From positions 98,506-162,505 of the forward strand of contig NZ_FXAN01000061.1 in NCBI RefSeq assembly GCF_900176645.1: a stretch of 64,000 nucleotides of DNA. Reading direction: 5' to 3'. Below, piece by piece: positions 33,556 through 42,754 of this stretch; positions within the stretch are counted from its first letter, which is position 1; each line of letters opens with the position of its first letter. Under the pieces are notes generated by a model, which saw nothing but the letters and a program-made list of their open reading frames with translations, was not told where the DNA came from and made no database searches. This DNA comes from Burkholderia singularis (GTDB taxonomy: Bacteria; Pseudomonadota; Gammaproteobacteria; Burkholderiales; Burkholderiaceae). A program made the translations under genes and the position numbers.

Positions 33556-35012
33556 CTTTTCTCGGCATCGATCTCGGCACATCCGAAGTCAAGGCGATTC
33601 TCACCGACGCCGATTCCACGCCGCTCGCAACCGGCAGCGCACCGCTATCGGTCGAGCGCCCGCATCCGCACTGGTCTGAACAAAGTCCTCAAGCGTGGTG
33701 GCACGCCACGCTCGACGCGATCGCCGCCGTGCGCGCGGCGCATGCGCGCGGCTTCGCCGCGTTGCGCGGCATCGGCCTGTCGGGCCAGATGCACGGTGCG
33801 ACGCTGCTCGACCGCACGGGCCAGGTGCTGCGCCCCGCGATTCTGTGGAACGACACGCGCGCGGCCGCCGAATGCGTCGAACTCGAGGCGCTCGTGCCCG
33901 AATCGCGCGCGATCACCGGCAACATGGCCATGCCGGGCTTCACCGCGCCGAAGCTGCTGTGGCTCGCCAAATACGAGCCGGCGGTATTTCGCGCCGCCGC
34001 CAAGGTGTTGCTGCCGAAGGATTACGTCGCATGGCGACTGTCGGGCGAATTCGTGTCGGATTTATCGGATGCGTCCGGCACACTGTGGGTGGACGTCGGC
34101 CGGCGCGACTGGTCCGAGCGGATGCTCGCCGCAACCGAGCTGTCGCGCGAGCAGATGCCGCGCCTCGTCGAAGGCAACGCGGCGGCGGCATCGTTGCGCG
34201 ATACGTTGCGGCGCGACTGGGGCATCGCCGGCCCGGTGACGATCGCGGGCGGCGCTGGCGACAACGCGGCCAGCGCGATCGGCATGGGCATCGCGAACGC
34301 GGGCAGCGGTTTCCTGTCGCTTGGCACCTCCGGCGTGCTGTTCGCCGGCAACGACCGCTTTGCGCCGAATCCCGATGCCGGCGTGCATGCGTTCTGTCAT
34401 TGCCTGCCGGCGCGCTGGCATCAGATGAGCGTGATTCTGTCGGCGGCGGCGAGCCTCGACTGGTTCGCCAAGACGACCGGCATCGCGATCGACGCGCTGC
34501 CCGCACTTGCCGAGCAAGCCGACGCGGCGCGCGCGCCGCTCTTTCTACCGTACCTGAGCGGCGAGCGCACGCCGCACAACGATGCGAACGCACGCGGCGT
34601 GTTTTTCGGCGTCGCGAGCGAACACCGGGCGGGCGATCTGGCGTATGCGGTGATGGAAGGCGTCGCGTTCGCGATGGCCGACGGCTACGCGGCGCTGCGC
34701 GAAGCCGGCACGACGCTCGACGCGGCGTCGTTCATCGGCGGCGGCTCGAAAAGCGCGCTGTGGGCTCGGCTTTGCGCGGACGCGACGGGAATAGCGATGC
34801 ACCGGCACGAGGGCGGCGCGCTCGGCGCAGCGCTCGGTGCGGCGCGGCTCGCCCGGTTGGCGGCGACGCAGGACACGATCGACGAGGTCTGCGTGACGCC
34901 CGCGATCGTCGAGACGATCGCGCCCGATCCCGCCCGCTCGGCGCTGCTGGCTGGACGACTCGCGCGGTATCGTCGGCTGTATCGCGCGTTGAAGGACGAA
35001 TTCGCGGCGTAG
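33552..35012 (+). CDS. xylB: Xylulokinase
   Basis: The 486-residue FGGY-family kinase phosphorylates D-xylulose with ATP. It begins FLGIDLGTSEVKAILTD and continues RPHPHWSEQSPQAWW, close to the E. coli enzyme in length and order. GLSGQMHGATLLD, ILWNDTRA, AGGAGDNAASAIG and FIGGGSKSALWARLCAD complete the signature. The GTG at 33552 is chosen because it overlaps the upstream stop (GTGA); an ATG at 33525 would lie inside the regulator gene. No isomerase, transporter or dehydrogenase gene lies beside it, so the source of xylulose is not shown by context. Confidence 0.92.
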   Translation: MTFLGIDLGTSEVKAILTDADSTPLATGSAPLSVERPHPHWSEQSPQAWWHATLDAIAAVRAAHARGFAALRGIGLSGQMHGATLLDRTGQVLRPAILWNDTRAAAECVELEALVPESRAITGNMAMPGFTAPKLLWLAKYEPAVFRAAAKVLLPKDYVAWRLSGEFVSDLSDASGTLWVDVGRRDWSERMLAATELSREQMPRLVEGNAAAASLRDTLRRDWGIAGPVTIAGGAGDNAASAIGMGIANAGSGFLSLGTSGVLFAGNDRFAPNPDAGVHAFCHCLPARWHQMSVILSAAASLDWFAKTTGIAIDALPALAEQADAARAPLFLPYLSGERTPHNDANARGVFFGVASEHRAGDLAYAVMEGVAFAMADGYAALREAGTTLDAASFIGGGSKSALWARLCADATGIAMHRHEGGALGAALGAARLARLAATQDTIDEVCVTPAIVETIAPDPARSALLAGRLARYRRLYRALKDEFAA

Positions 35013-35366
35013 CGGCGTGACGAGCGGACCGCTCGGCACATTTCGTTCGGTACACTCGGGGCGGGCCGCCGGATTGACTCGTTGCCGCCGGCACGCGGAA
35101 ATCCGCGCGTTCGCAAGAGCCGCCTCGAGCGCGGGCCAGATCGGACGCCGCCGGCCGCGCGACGCGACACCGCATGGCGAAGCACCGCACCATATGGCGA
35201 AACTCGTCCGGCTCGACGAAGCGTCGCGCGACACAGCACCGCCCTGCAACGCAAACGCGGCCGCACCCACCGTACCTTCTACCGCTCGCGCTTGCGAGGC
35301 GCGACGCCGCCGCCCGCCCCGGAGCGGCGCCGCGTTCCCGGCATTCCCACCCCCGCGTCGATTCCC
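35013..35366. other. 354-bp convergent intergenic region, no gene seen
   Basis: It lies between the ends of xylB and the nitrate reductase fusion. The short inverted repeat CGAGC/GCTCG just after xylB could form part of a terminator. G+C-rich open frames here are not credible genes. Confidence 0.45.
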
Positions 35367-38300
35367 TCAATACACGTCGCGCGCATACCGCTTGTCCTTC
35401 GCGAGCCGCGCGACGTACTCCGCCGCGCGTTCGTCGGTCATTCCTCCATGCCGGGCGACCACCGTGCGCAACGCCGCGTCGACGTCCTTCGCCATCCGCG
35501 CGGCGTCGCCGCACACGTAGAAATGCGCGCCTTCGTCCAGCCACGCCCATAGCTGCTTGCCGTGCTCGATCATCCGGTCCTGCACGTAGATCTTCTGCGC
35601 CTGGTCGCGCGAGAACGCGAGATCGAGCCGCGTCAAAAAACCGTCGTCACGCATCTGCGTGAGTTCGTCGCTGTAGTAGAAATCCGTGTCCGCGTGCCGC
35701 TCGCCGAAAAACAGCCAGTTGCGCCCTGTCGCGCCGCGCGCGCGCCGCTCGTGCAGGAAGCCGCGAAACGGCGCGACGCCGGTGCCGGGCCCGACCATCA
35801 CGATCGGCACGTCGCCGCTCGCGGGCGGCCGGAAGTGCGCGGACTTTTGCACGAACACCGGCACGTTCGCATCGGCCGCGCGATCCGCGAGGAACGTCGA
35901 CGCGACGCCCTTGCGCTGCCGCCGCCCGTTGTTGTAGCGAACCGCCGACACGGTCAGGTGGATCTCGCCACGGTGAGCGCTCGGTGCAGACGCGATCGAA
36001 TACAGCCGGGGCTGCAGCCGCTTGAGCATGCCGATCAGCTCGGCCGCCGATAGCTCGACGGGAAACTCGTGCAGCACGTCGGCAAGTTGCTGCCCCCATA
36101 GCCAGTGCTTGAGATCGGCACGGCGATCGTCGCGCAGCAGGCTTTTCAGCGCATCGCCCGCCGGGCTGCGCGCCGCGATGAACGCGAGCGTGTCCGGATG
36201 CGTGCGCGTGATGTCGAAGTGCCTGGCAAGCGCGTCCGCCGCGCGCAGCTCGCCCAGCCCCGCGACCGTCACCGGCGCGTCCGGCTCGACGTGCGCGAGC
36301 GTCAGCAACTCGTCGACGAGCGCCGGGCAGTTGGTCGGCCACACGCCGAGCGCATCGCCCGTTTCGTATTCGAGCGCCGTGCCGTCCGTCGACAGCGACA
36401 CGTAACGCGTGTCCTTGGCCGCGCCCGCGCGGTTGAGCCGCCGGTTCGCGATCAGCCGCGACGCGGCCGGGCGCGCTTTCGTCGGCACCGCGCCGGCCGC
36501 AATCATGCCGTCGGCGGGCACCGCGTGCAGCGCGGCATCGTCCTCCTTGATCCGCGCGATCACGCGCTCGAGCCACGCATCGGCACCCGGCTGGTATTCG
36601 GCATCGCAATCGACGCGCTCGATCACGCGCGCCGCGCCGAGCGCGGCCAGCCGCTCGTCGAGCCGGCGGCCGTGGCCGCAAAACTGATCGTAGTTGCGAT
36701 CGCCGAACGCGAGCACCGCATAGCGCACGCCGTCGATGCGAGGCGCGTCGTTCGCGCTCAGCGCGGCCCAGAAATCCTGGCCGTTATCGGGCGCGTCGCC
36801 ATCGCCGAACGTGCTCGTCATCAACAGCACGTATTGCGCCTTCGGCAGCGCGTCGACCGGATAGTCGGCCATGCAGGCCACGCGGATCTCGAAACCGGAA
36901 TCCATCAACTGGGTCGCGTAGCGCTCGGTCAGCGATTCGACATTGCCCGTCTGCGACGCCCACAGCAGCGTGACCTTCGGCCGCGTGCGCAGAATCCGCA
37001 CGCCGTTCGCCGCATTCGCCACCTGCGCAACACGGGCCGGCGCGCCGGCCGGCAAACGCGCGTGCTCTTCCGGTCCGCCGCCGGGGCCGGGCGCGCGGCT
37101 GAACAGCCCGGCGAGCAGGCCGTCGAGCCATAGCCGGGTGTCGGCCGCAAGCGGCGCGCCGTCGGGCATGACCGGCACGCCCGCGAGCCGCGCCTGCGCG
37201 GCGGCCGCGCGCAAGCCGCCGATGAAGCCCTCGACGTAGACGCGCTCGGCGTCGGTGAGCCGTCGCGCGCCCGCCTGGGCGGGGATGCCGAGCAAATCGG
37301 CGAAAGTGTCGATATCGGCCATGTTCGATTCCTCGAAGGCGGCAACGGATGCGCAGCCGGACGGCGTGGTGCGCGCGCTGCCGGACGCCGTGCCGGCCGA
37401 CGCCGCGCGCGCGTCGCCGGGCATCGCGGCGGCGGCGGCGGCAGCTTCAGCGGCGACGGCGTCGGCGGCGGCGCAATGCGGCTGGGCGGCGGCAGCCGTA
37501 TCGCCGTCGGCGTCGGCGCGCGCGCCGCTGGCTACGTCGACGCGCGCGAGCGACACCGCGCAGAATTTAAGTTCGGGCTGTAACGACACCGGATCGACCG
37601 CGTCGCTCGTCACCGCGTTCACGCACAGCTCGTCGCCGTACACGTCGTTCCAGTGAATCGGCGCAAAGCACGCGCCCGGGCGCACGCGCTTCGTCACGAC
37701 GGCTGGCAGGACCGCGCGGCCGCGCGGCGAGCGGATCTCGACGCTGTCGTTCGCGCCGATCGCGAGCGTCGCCGCGTCGTCCGGATGAACCTCGACGAAC
37801 GGGCGCGGATTGAGCTTGTTCAGCATCGCGACCTTGCCCGTCTTCGTCATCGTATGCCACTGATGCTGCAGCCGGCCGGTGTTCAGCACGATCGGGAACT
37901 CGCGCGTCGGCGCTTCGGCCGGCGCGACGTGCGGCCGCGCGAAGAAGCGCGCGCGGCCGGAGGGTGTCGGAAACACGGGCCGCGGCGGCGCGGCAGCGCC
38001 CTCGCCGGTTCCCAGGGCCGCGCCGCCCGTCAGATAGCGGATTGGATGGCGGCTTTCGCCGTCGCCGGGCGGGCACGGCCATTGAATCGGCGCCGCACGC
38101 AGCGCCGCGTGGTTTGTGCCGCGCAGATCGTAGCCCGTTCTCGGATTCGCGAAGCGCGTGATCTCGTCGAATATTTCGGCAGCCGAACGATAATCGAATG
38201 CGTCGCCAAAGCCCATCGCGGCGGCAACCTGCGCGATGATCCGCCAGTCGGGCAGCGCGTCGCCGGGCGGCTCGACGGCCTGCTGCATCAGCGTCAGATT

Positions 38301-39677
38301 GCGCTCGGAGTTGATCATCACGCCTTCGGCCTCCGCCCAAAGCGCGCCCGGCAGCAGGATGTCCGCATAGCGGTTGGTTTCGGTATCGAGAAACGCGTCC
38401 TGCACGATCACCAGCTCGGCTGCCTTCAACGCCGCGATCACGCTGCTGCGGTTCGCGACCGTCGCGGCCGGATTCGTGCAAATGATCCAGCACGCCTTGA
38501 TATCGCCCGCGGCCATCTTGCGGAACAGCTCGACCGTGCCGCCGCCCGCGTCCTGCCTGAGCGTGCCGGCGGGCAAGTTCCACACGGTCTCGACGAAGCG
38601 GCGCTCGTCGCCGTCAAGCGCGCTGCGCTGGCCCGGCAGCCCTGGCCCCATGTAGCCCATCTCGCGCCCGCCCATCGCGTTGGGCTGGCCGGTCAACGAA
38701 AACGGGCCGCTGCCGGGCCGGCAGATCTTGCCCGTCGCGAGATGCAGATTGCAGATCGCGTTCGTGCTCGCGGTGCCGTGCGTGCTCTGGTTGAGGCCCA
38801 TCGTCCAGCAGCTCGTCCATTCGCCCGCCTCGCCAATCCACTGCGCGGCGAGCCGGATGTCGGCCTCGGCCAGCCCGGTAAGCTCGGCCACACGCGCGGG
38901 CGTGTAGTCGGCAAGAAACGCCGGCATCGCGTCCCAGCCTTCGGTGTGCGCGGCGATGAAATCCGCATCGGTCTGACCGTTTTCGTGCAGCAGATGGAGC
39001 AACCCGTTGAGCAGCGCGAGATCGGTGCCCGGCCGGATCTGCAGGAACAGCCCGGCCTTGTCGGCAGTCGCGGTGCGGCGCGGATCGACGACGATCAGCT
39101 TCGCGCCCGCCTTCACGCGGTCCATCATCCGCAGGAACAGAATCGGATGGCAGTCGGCCATGTTCGAGCCGATCACGAAGAACAGATCCGCGCGATCGAA
39201 ATCCTGATACGAACCGGGCGGCCCATCCGCGCCGAGCGAAAGCTTGTAGCCGCTGCCCGCGCTCGCCATGCACAGCCGCGAGTTCGACTCGACGTGCCGC
39301 GTGCGGACATAGCCCTTCGCCAGCTTGTTGACGAGATACTGCGCTTCGAGCGAAAGCTGGCCCGACACGTAGAACGCGATCGCGTCGGGGCCATGGGCGT
39401 CGAGCACCGCGCGCAGCCGGTGCGCGGTCTCGGCAATCGCGTCGGACATCGGCACGGGCGCCGGATCGTGATCGCGCGTGTCGCGCACGAACGCATGTTC
39501 GAGACGGCCGGCGTTACGCAACGCGACGTGCGCGGACGAGCCCTTCGTGCACAAACGGCCGTAATTGCTCGGGTGCTCGGCGTCGCCGGACACTTTGACC
39601 ACCTCGCCGTCCTCCACATGCAGCACCATCCCGCAGCCGACGCCGCAATACGGACACACGCTCTTCACGCTCGCCAT
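35367..39677 (-). CDS. Assimilatory nitrate reductase fused to CysJ-like flavoprotein reductase
   Basis: The 1436-residue fusion starts as a molybdopterin nitrate reductase: the 4Fe-4S motif CPYCGVGCGM with a fourth Cys in RLCTKG, and MGD-binding domains to about 730. An Ala-rich linker follows (about 730-790). A complete diflavin reductase comes next: FMN domain WASQTGNVESL near 895, FAD domain RLYSIASAPS, and NADPH site VGPGTGVAPFRGFL and YVCGDAARM, ending YARDVY. One chain can thus carry electrons from NADPH to nitrate in the cytoplasm. The start at 39677 (MASVKSV) has GAGG nine bases upstream; an ATG at 39683 is too close to it. It is the last gene of the nas operon, 60 bp after nirD. Confidence 0.93.
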   Translation of the reverse strand: MASVKSVCPYCGVGCGMVLHVEDGEVVKVSGDAEHPSNYGRLCTKGSSAHVALRNAGRLEHAFVRDTRDHDPAPVPMSDAIAETAHRLRAVLDAHGPDAIAFYVSGQLSLEAQYLVNKLAKGYVRTRHVESNSRLCMASAGSGYKLSLGADGPPGSYQDFDRADLFFVIGSNMADCHPILFLRMMDRVKAGAKLIVVDPRRTATADKAGLFLQIRPGTDLALLNGLLHLLHENGQTDADFIAAHTEGWDAMPAFLADYTPARVAELTGLAEADIRLAAQWIGEAGEWTSCWTMGLNQSTHGTASTNAICNLHLATGKICRPGSGPFSLTGQPNAMGGREMGYMGPGLPGQRSALDGDERRFVETVWNLPAGTLRQDAGGGTVELFRKMAAGDIKACWIICTNPAATVANRSSVIAALKAAELVIVQDAFLDTETNRYADILLPGALWAEAEGVMINSERNLTLMQQAVEPPGDALPDWRIIAQVAAAMGFGDAFDYRSAAEIFDEITRFANPRTGYDLRGTNHAALRAAPIQWPCPPGDGESRHPIRYLTGGAALGTGEGAAAPPRPVFPTPSGRARFFARPHVAPAEAPTREFPIVLNTGRLQHQWHTMTKTGKVAMLNKLNPRPFVEVHPDDAATLAIGANDSVEIRSPRGRAVLPAVVTKRVRPGACFAPIHWNDVYGDELCVNAVTSDAVDPVSLQPELKFCAVSLARVDVASGARADADGDTAAAAQPHCAAADAVAAEAAAAAAAMPGDARAASAGTASGSARTTPSGCASVAAFEESNMADIDTFADLLGIPAQAGARRLTDAERVYVEGFIGGLRAAAAQARLAGVPVMPDGAPLAADTRLWLDGLLAGLFSRAPGPGGGPEEHARLPAGAPARVAQVANAANGVRILRTRPKVTLLWASQTGNVESLTERYATQLMDSGFEIRVACMADYPVDALPKAQYVLLMTSTFGDGDAPDNGQDFWAALSANDAPRIDGVRYAVLAFGDRNYDQFCGHGRRLDERLAALGAARVIERVDCDAEYQPGADAWLERVIARIKEDDAALHAVPADGMIAAGAVPTKARPAASRLIANRRLNRAGAAKDTRYVSLSTDGTALEYETGDALGVWPTNCPALVDELLTLAHVEPDAPVTVAGLGELRAADALARHFDITRTHPDTLAFIAARSPAGDALKSLLRDDRRADLKHWLWGQQLADVLHEFPVELSAAELIGMLKRLQPRLYSIASAPSAHRGEIHLTVSAVRYNNGRRQRKGVASTFLADRAADANVPVFVQKSAHFRPPASGDVPIVMVGPGTGVAPFRGFLHERRARGATGRNWLFFGERHADTDFYYSDELTQMRDDGFLTRLDLAFSRDQAQKIYVQDRMIEHGKQLWAWLDEGAHFYVCGDAARMAKDVDAALRTVVARHGGMTDERAAEYVARLAKDKRYARDVY

Positions 39678-39737
39678 CGTCATTCGCCTCGGGTTCGTTC
39701 GGTCACGCGGCGCGCCGTGCGCACGCACGCGCGCGCA

Positions 39738-40094
39738 TCACGCGGCCACCCAGACGTCGCCGTCCTCGACGCGCGACGCATACGCGGCCACCGATTTGTC
39801 CGGTGCTTCGAGACATTCGCCGGTGCGCAGGTCGAAGTGCTGCTTGTACAACGGCGACGCCACGACGATCCGCTCGCCGATGCTGCCGATCAGCCCTCGC
39901 GAGAGCACCGCGGCGCGCGAATGCGGATCGATGTTGTCGATCGCGAATACCTGCGCGCGGGTGGCGTCGGCGGCATCGATATGGAACACGGCGATCTGCT
40001 CGCCGTTGACGAGCGCGCAGATGCCGGTGTTCGGCACGATGTCGTCGAGCGCGCAGATGCGGGTCCAGCCGGAAGCGGTTTGATGGCGGTTCAT
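39738..40094 (-). CDS. nirD: Nitrite reductase small subunit
   Basis: The 118-residue Rieske-like small subunit of NADH-dependent nitrite reductase contains DIVPNTGICALVNGEQIAVF and GEVL-type strands, and ends DVWVAA. The usual Cys/His Rieske ligands are absent, as in other NirD proteins. It partners NirB, whose gene ends 69 bp upstream in the operon. The start at 40094 has AGGAG seven bases upstream; an ATG at 40112 is rejected for lack of one. Confidence 0.9.
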   Translation of the reverse strand: MNRHQTASGWTRICALDDIVPNTGICALVNGEQIAVFHIDAADATRAQVFAIDNIDPHSRAAVLSRGLIGSIGERIVVASPLYKQHFDLRTGECLEAPDKSVAAYASRVEDGDVWVAA

Positions 40095-40163
40095 GTCGAT
40101 CTCCTGGCACACAAAGGCTTCAAAGGTCTTCAGCGGGTTCGTTCAAAAAGGCTTCAACGAAGC

Positions 40164-42740
40164 TCACGCCGTTTCGGTTTGCGCTTCGGTTTCGAACGCG
40201 GGCCGCGCCTCCTGCGCGAGCGCATCGCGCTCGCCGGGCATCGCGGGCCGGATCTGGCCGCGCTCCTTCACGAACGCGATCGTCGAATCGGGCGCGTCGC
40301 TGTTGATGAAATGGCGGAAGCGCCGGCGCGTGGCCGGATCGTCGACGGCCTTCTTCCATTCGCATTCGTAGGTATCGACGATGCGCTGCATGTCGGCCTC
40401 CAGCTCGGCGGCAATCCCCAGCTTGTCGTGCACCACGACGTCGATCAGGTAATCGAGCCCGCCTTCGAGGCTGTCGCGCCAGACGCTGGTGCGCTGCAAC
40501 CGGTCGGCGGTGCGGATGTAGAACATCAGGAAGCGGTCGATGTAGCGCACGAGCGCGTGGCGATCGAGATCGGCGGCGAGCAGCTCCGCATGGCGCGGCT
40601 TCATTCCGCCATTGCCGCACACGTACAGGTTCCAGCCCTTCTCGGTGGCGATCACGCCGATGTCCTTGCCTTGCGCCTCCGCGCATTCGCGAGTGCAGCC
40701 GGACACGCCGAACTTCAGTTTGTGCGGCGCGCGCAGCCCCTTGTAGCGGTTCTCGAGCGCGACCGCGAGGCCGACCGAATCGCCGACGCCGTAACGGCAC
40801 CACGTCGAGCCGACGCACGATTTCACGGTGCGCAGCGCCTTGCCGTAGGCATGCCCGGATTCGAAGCCGGCTGCGATCAGCTCCTCCCAGATCAGCGGCA
40901 GTTGCTCGACGCGCGCGCCGAACAGATCGACGCGCTGGCCGCCCGTGATCTTCGTATAAAGCCCGTACTTCTGCGCGATCTGGCCGACCGCGATCAGCCC
41001 TTGCGGCGTGACCTCGCCGCCCGGCATCCGCGGCACGACCGAATACGTGCCGTCGCGCTGGATGTTCGCGAGGAAGTAGTCATTCGAATCCTGCAAGCCC
41101 GCGTGCTCGTGCTTCAGCACGAATTCGTTCCAGCACGACGCGAGAATGCTCGCGGCGACCGGCTTGCAAATGTCGCAGCCGAGCCCGCGCCCGTGCCGCT
41201 TGAGCAGCTCGCCGAACGTTTCGATCCGGCCGACGCGCACCAGATGAAAAAGCTCCTGCCGCGAATACGGGAAGTGCTCGCACAGATGATTGTTCACCGC
41301 GAGCCCCTGCCGCCTCATCTCGGCTTTCATGATCTGCGTGACGAGCGGCACGCAGCCGCCGCACGAGGTGCCCGCGCCGGTGCAGCTCTTCAGCGCGCCG
41401 ATGCTGGTCGCGCCGCCGGCGAGCGCATCGCAAAGCTGCCCCTTGGTCACGTTGTTGCACGAGCAGATCGGCGCGGCGTCGGGCAGCGCGTCGACGCCGA
41501 GCGCCGGCTTCGCGCCGCCGTCCGGCTGCGGCAGGATCAGGAATTCGGGCGCGTCCGGCAACGCGATCCGGTTCAGCATCATCTGCAACAGCGTGCCGTA
41601 CTCGGCCGCGTCGCCCACCATCACCGCGCCGAGCAGATGCGTGCCGCACTCCGATACGACGAGCTTCTTGTAGATCTGCTTGCGCTCGTCCGCGAACTGG
41701 TAGACACGGCTGCCGGGCGTTTTGCCGTGCGCATCGCCGATGCTCGCGACATCGACGCCCATCAGCTTGAGCTTGGTGCTCAGATCGGCGCCGGCGAACG
41801 CCGCGTCGCCGCCCATGAGCCGCCGCGCGACGACGCGCGCCATCTCGTAGCCCGGCGCGACCAGGCCGAATGTCTGGCCGCGCCACGCCGCGCATTCGCC
41901 GATGGCGTAGATATCGGCGTCGCTCGTCATGCAGTGTTCGTCGATCGCCACGCCGCCGCGCGGCCCGATCACCAGCCCGCATTGCCCCGCGATCTCGTCG
42001 CGCGGCCGAATGCCGGCGGAGAACACGATCATGTCGGCGTCCAGATGCGTGCCATCGGCGAATTGCATCCGGTGCGCGGCCATGCCGCCGTCGGTGATCG
42101 CGAGCGTGTTCTTGTCCGTATGCACGCGCACGCCGAGCGCCTCGATGCGCCCGCGTAGCATCCGGCCGCCGCCTTCGTCAACCTGCACCGCCATCAGCCG
42201 CGGCGCGAATTCGACGACATGCGTGTCGAGCCCCATGTCGAGCAGCGCCTTCGCGCATTCGAGGCCGAGCAGCCCGCCGCCGACCACCACGCCGCTCCTC
42301 GCGCGCGCGCCACACGCCTGCATCGCCTCCAGATCCTCGATCGTCCGGTAGACGAAGCAGCCGGCGCGCTCGCGCCCCGGCACCGGCGGCACGAACGGCG
42401 TCGAACCGGTCGCGAGCACGAGCTTGTCGTAGCCGAGCGTGTCGCCGCTGGACAGCGTGACGGTATGCGCGCCGCGGTCGACCGCGTTCGCCTTCGTGTT
42501 CAACCACAGCCGAATGTTCGGATGGCGCTCAAAAAAGCCTGGTTCGACGAGCGACAGATCGTCGGCCGAGCGGCCGGAGAAGAACGCCGACAGGTGGACG
42601 CGATCGTAAGCGGGGCGCGGCTCTTCGCAGATCACGTCGATCTGCGGCGCATGGCGCGCCTCGTCCGGGCCCATGGCCGCCACGATACATTCGAGCAGCT
42701 TATGGCCGACCATTCCGTGACCGATGACGACGATTTTCAT
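40164..42740 (-). CDS. nirB: Nitrite reductase (NADH) large subunit
   Basis: The 858-residue siroheme enzyme reduces nitrite to ammonium. It has an N-terminal FAD/NAD domain (VVIGHGMVGHKLLE; VVVGGGLLGLECAKAL). A bacterioferredoxin-like 2Fe-2S domain follows near 415-470 (CSCNNVTKGQLC with SCTGAGTSCGGC). The sulfite/nitrite reductase core has the 4Fe-4S/siroheme cysteines KSCVGSTWCRYG and GVSGCTRECAEAQG. The start at 42740 has GGGAG eight bases upstream and lies 14 bp after the transporter gene. Siroheme comes from CobA, encoded by the divergent operon. Confidence 0.95.
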   Translation of the reverse strand: MKIVVIGHGMVGHKLLECIVAAMGPDEARHAPQIDVICEEPRPAYDRVHLSAFFSGRSADDLSLVEPGFFERHPNIRLWLNTKANAVDRGAHTVTLSSGDTLGYDKLVLATGSTPFVPPVPGRERAGCFVYRTIEDLEAMQACGARARSGVVVGGGLLGLECAKALLDMGLDTHVVEFAPRLMAVQVDEGGGRMLRGRIEALGVRVHTDKNTLAITDGGMAAHRMQFADGTHLDADMIVFSAGIRPRDEIAGQCGLVIGPRGGVAIDEHCMTSDADIYAIGECAAWRGQTFGLVAPGYEMARVVARRLMGGDAAFAGADLSTKLKLMGVDVASIGDAHGKTPGSRVYQFADERKQIYKKLVVSECGTHLLGAVMVGDAAEYGTLLQMMLNRIALPDAPEFLILPQPDGGAKPALGVDALPDAAPICSCNNVTKGQLCDALAGGATSIGALKSCTGAGTSCGGCVPLVTQIMKAEMRRQGLAVNNHLCEHFPYSRQELFHLVRVGRIETFGELLKRHGRGLGCDICKPVAASILASCWNEFVLKHEHAGLQDSNDYFLANIQRDGTYSVVPRMPGGEVTPQGLIAVGQIAQKYGLYTKITGGQRVDLFGARVEQLPLIWEELIAAGFESGHAYGKALRTVKSCVGSTWCRYGVGDSVGLAVALENRYKGLRAPHKLKFGVSGCTRECAEAQGKDIGVIATEKGWNLYVCGNGGMKPRHAELLAADLDRHALVRYIDRFLMFYIRTADRLQRTSVWRDSLEGGLDYLIDVVVHDKLGIAAELEADMQRIVDTYECEWKKAVDDPATRRRFRHFINSDAPDSTIAFVKERGQIRPAMPGERDALAQEARPAFETEAQTETA

Positions 42741-42754
42741 GGTGAGGCTCCCTG

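Noticed and set aside
37653..42158. A 1501-codon open frame on the plus strand
   Set aside because: It is antisense to the nitrate reductase fusion, nirD and nirB, whose motifs are unmistakable. The translation is Arg/His/Ala-rich with no domain; it is a codon-bias shadow of G+C-rich genes.
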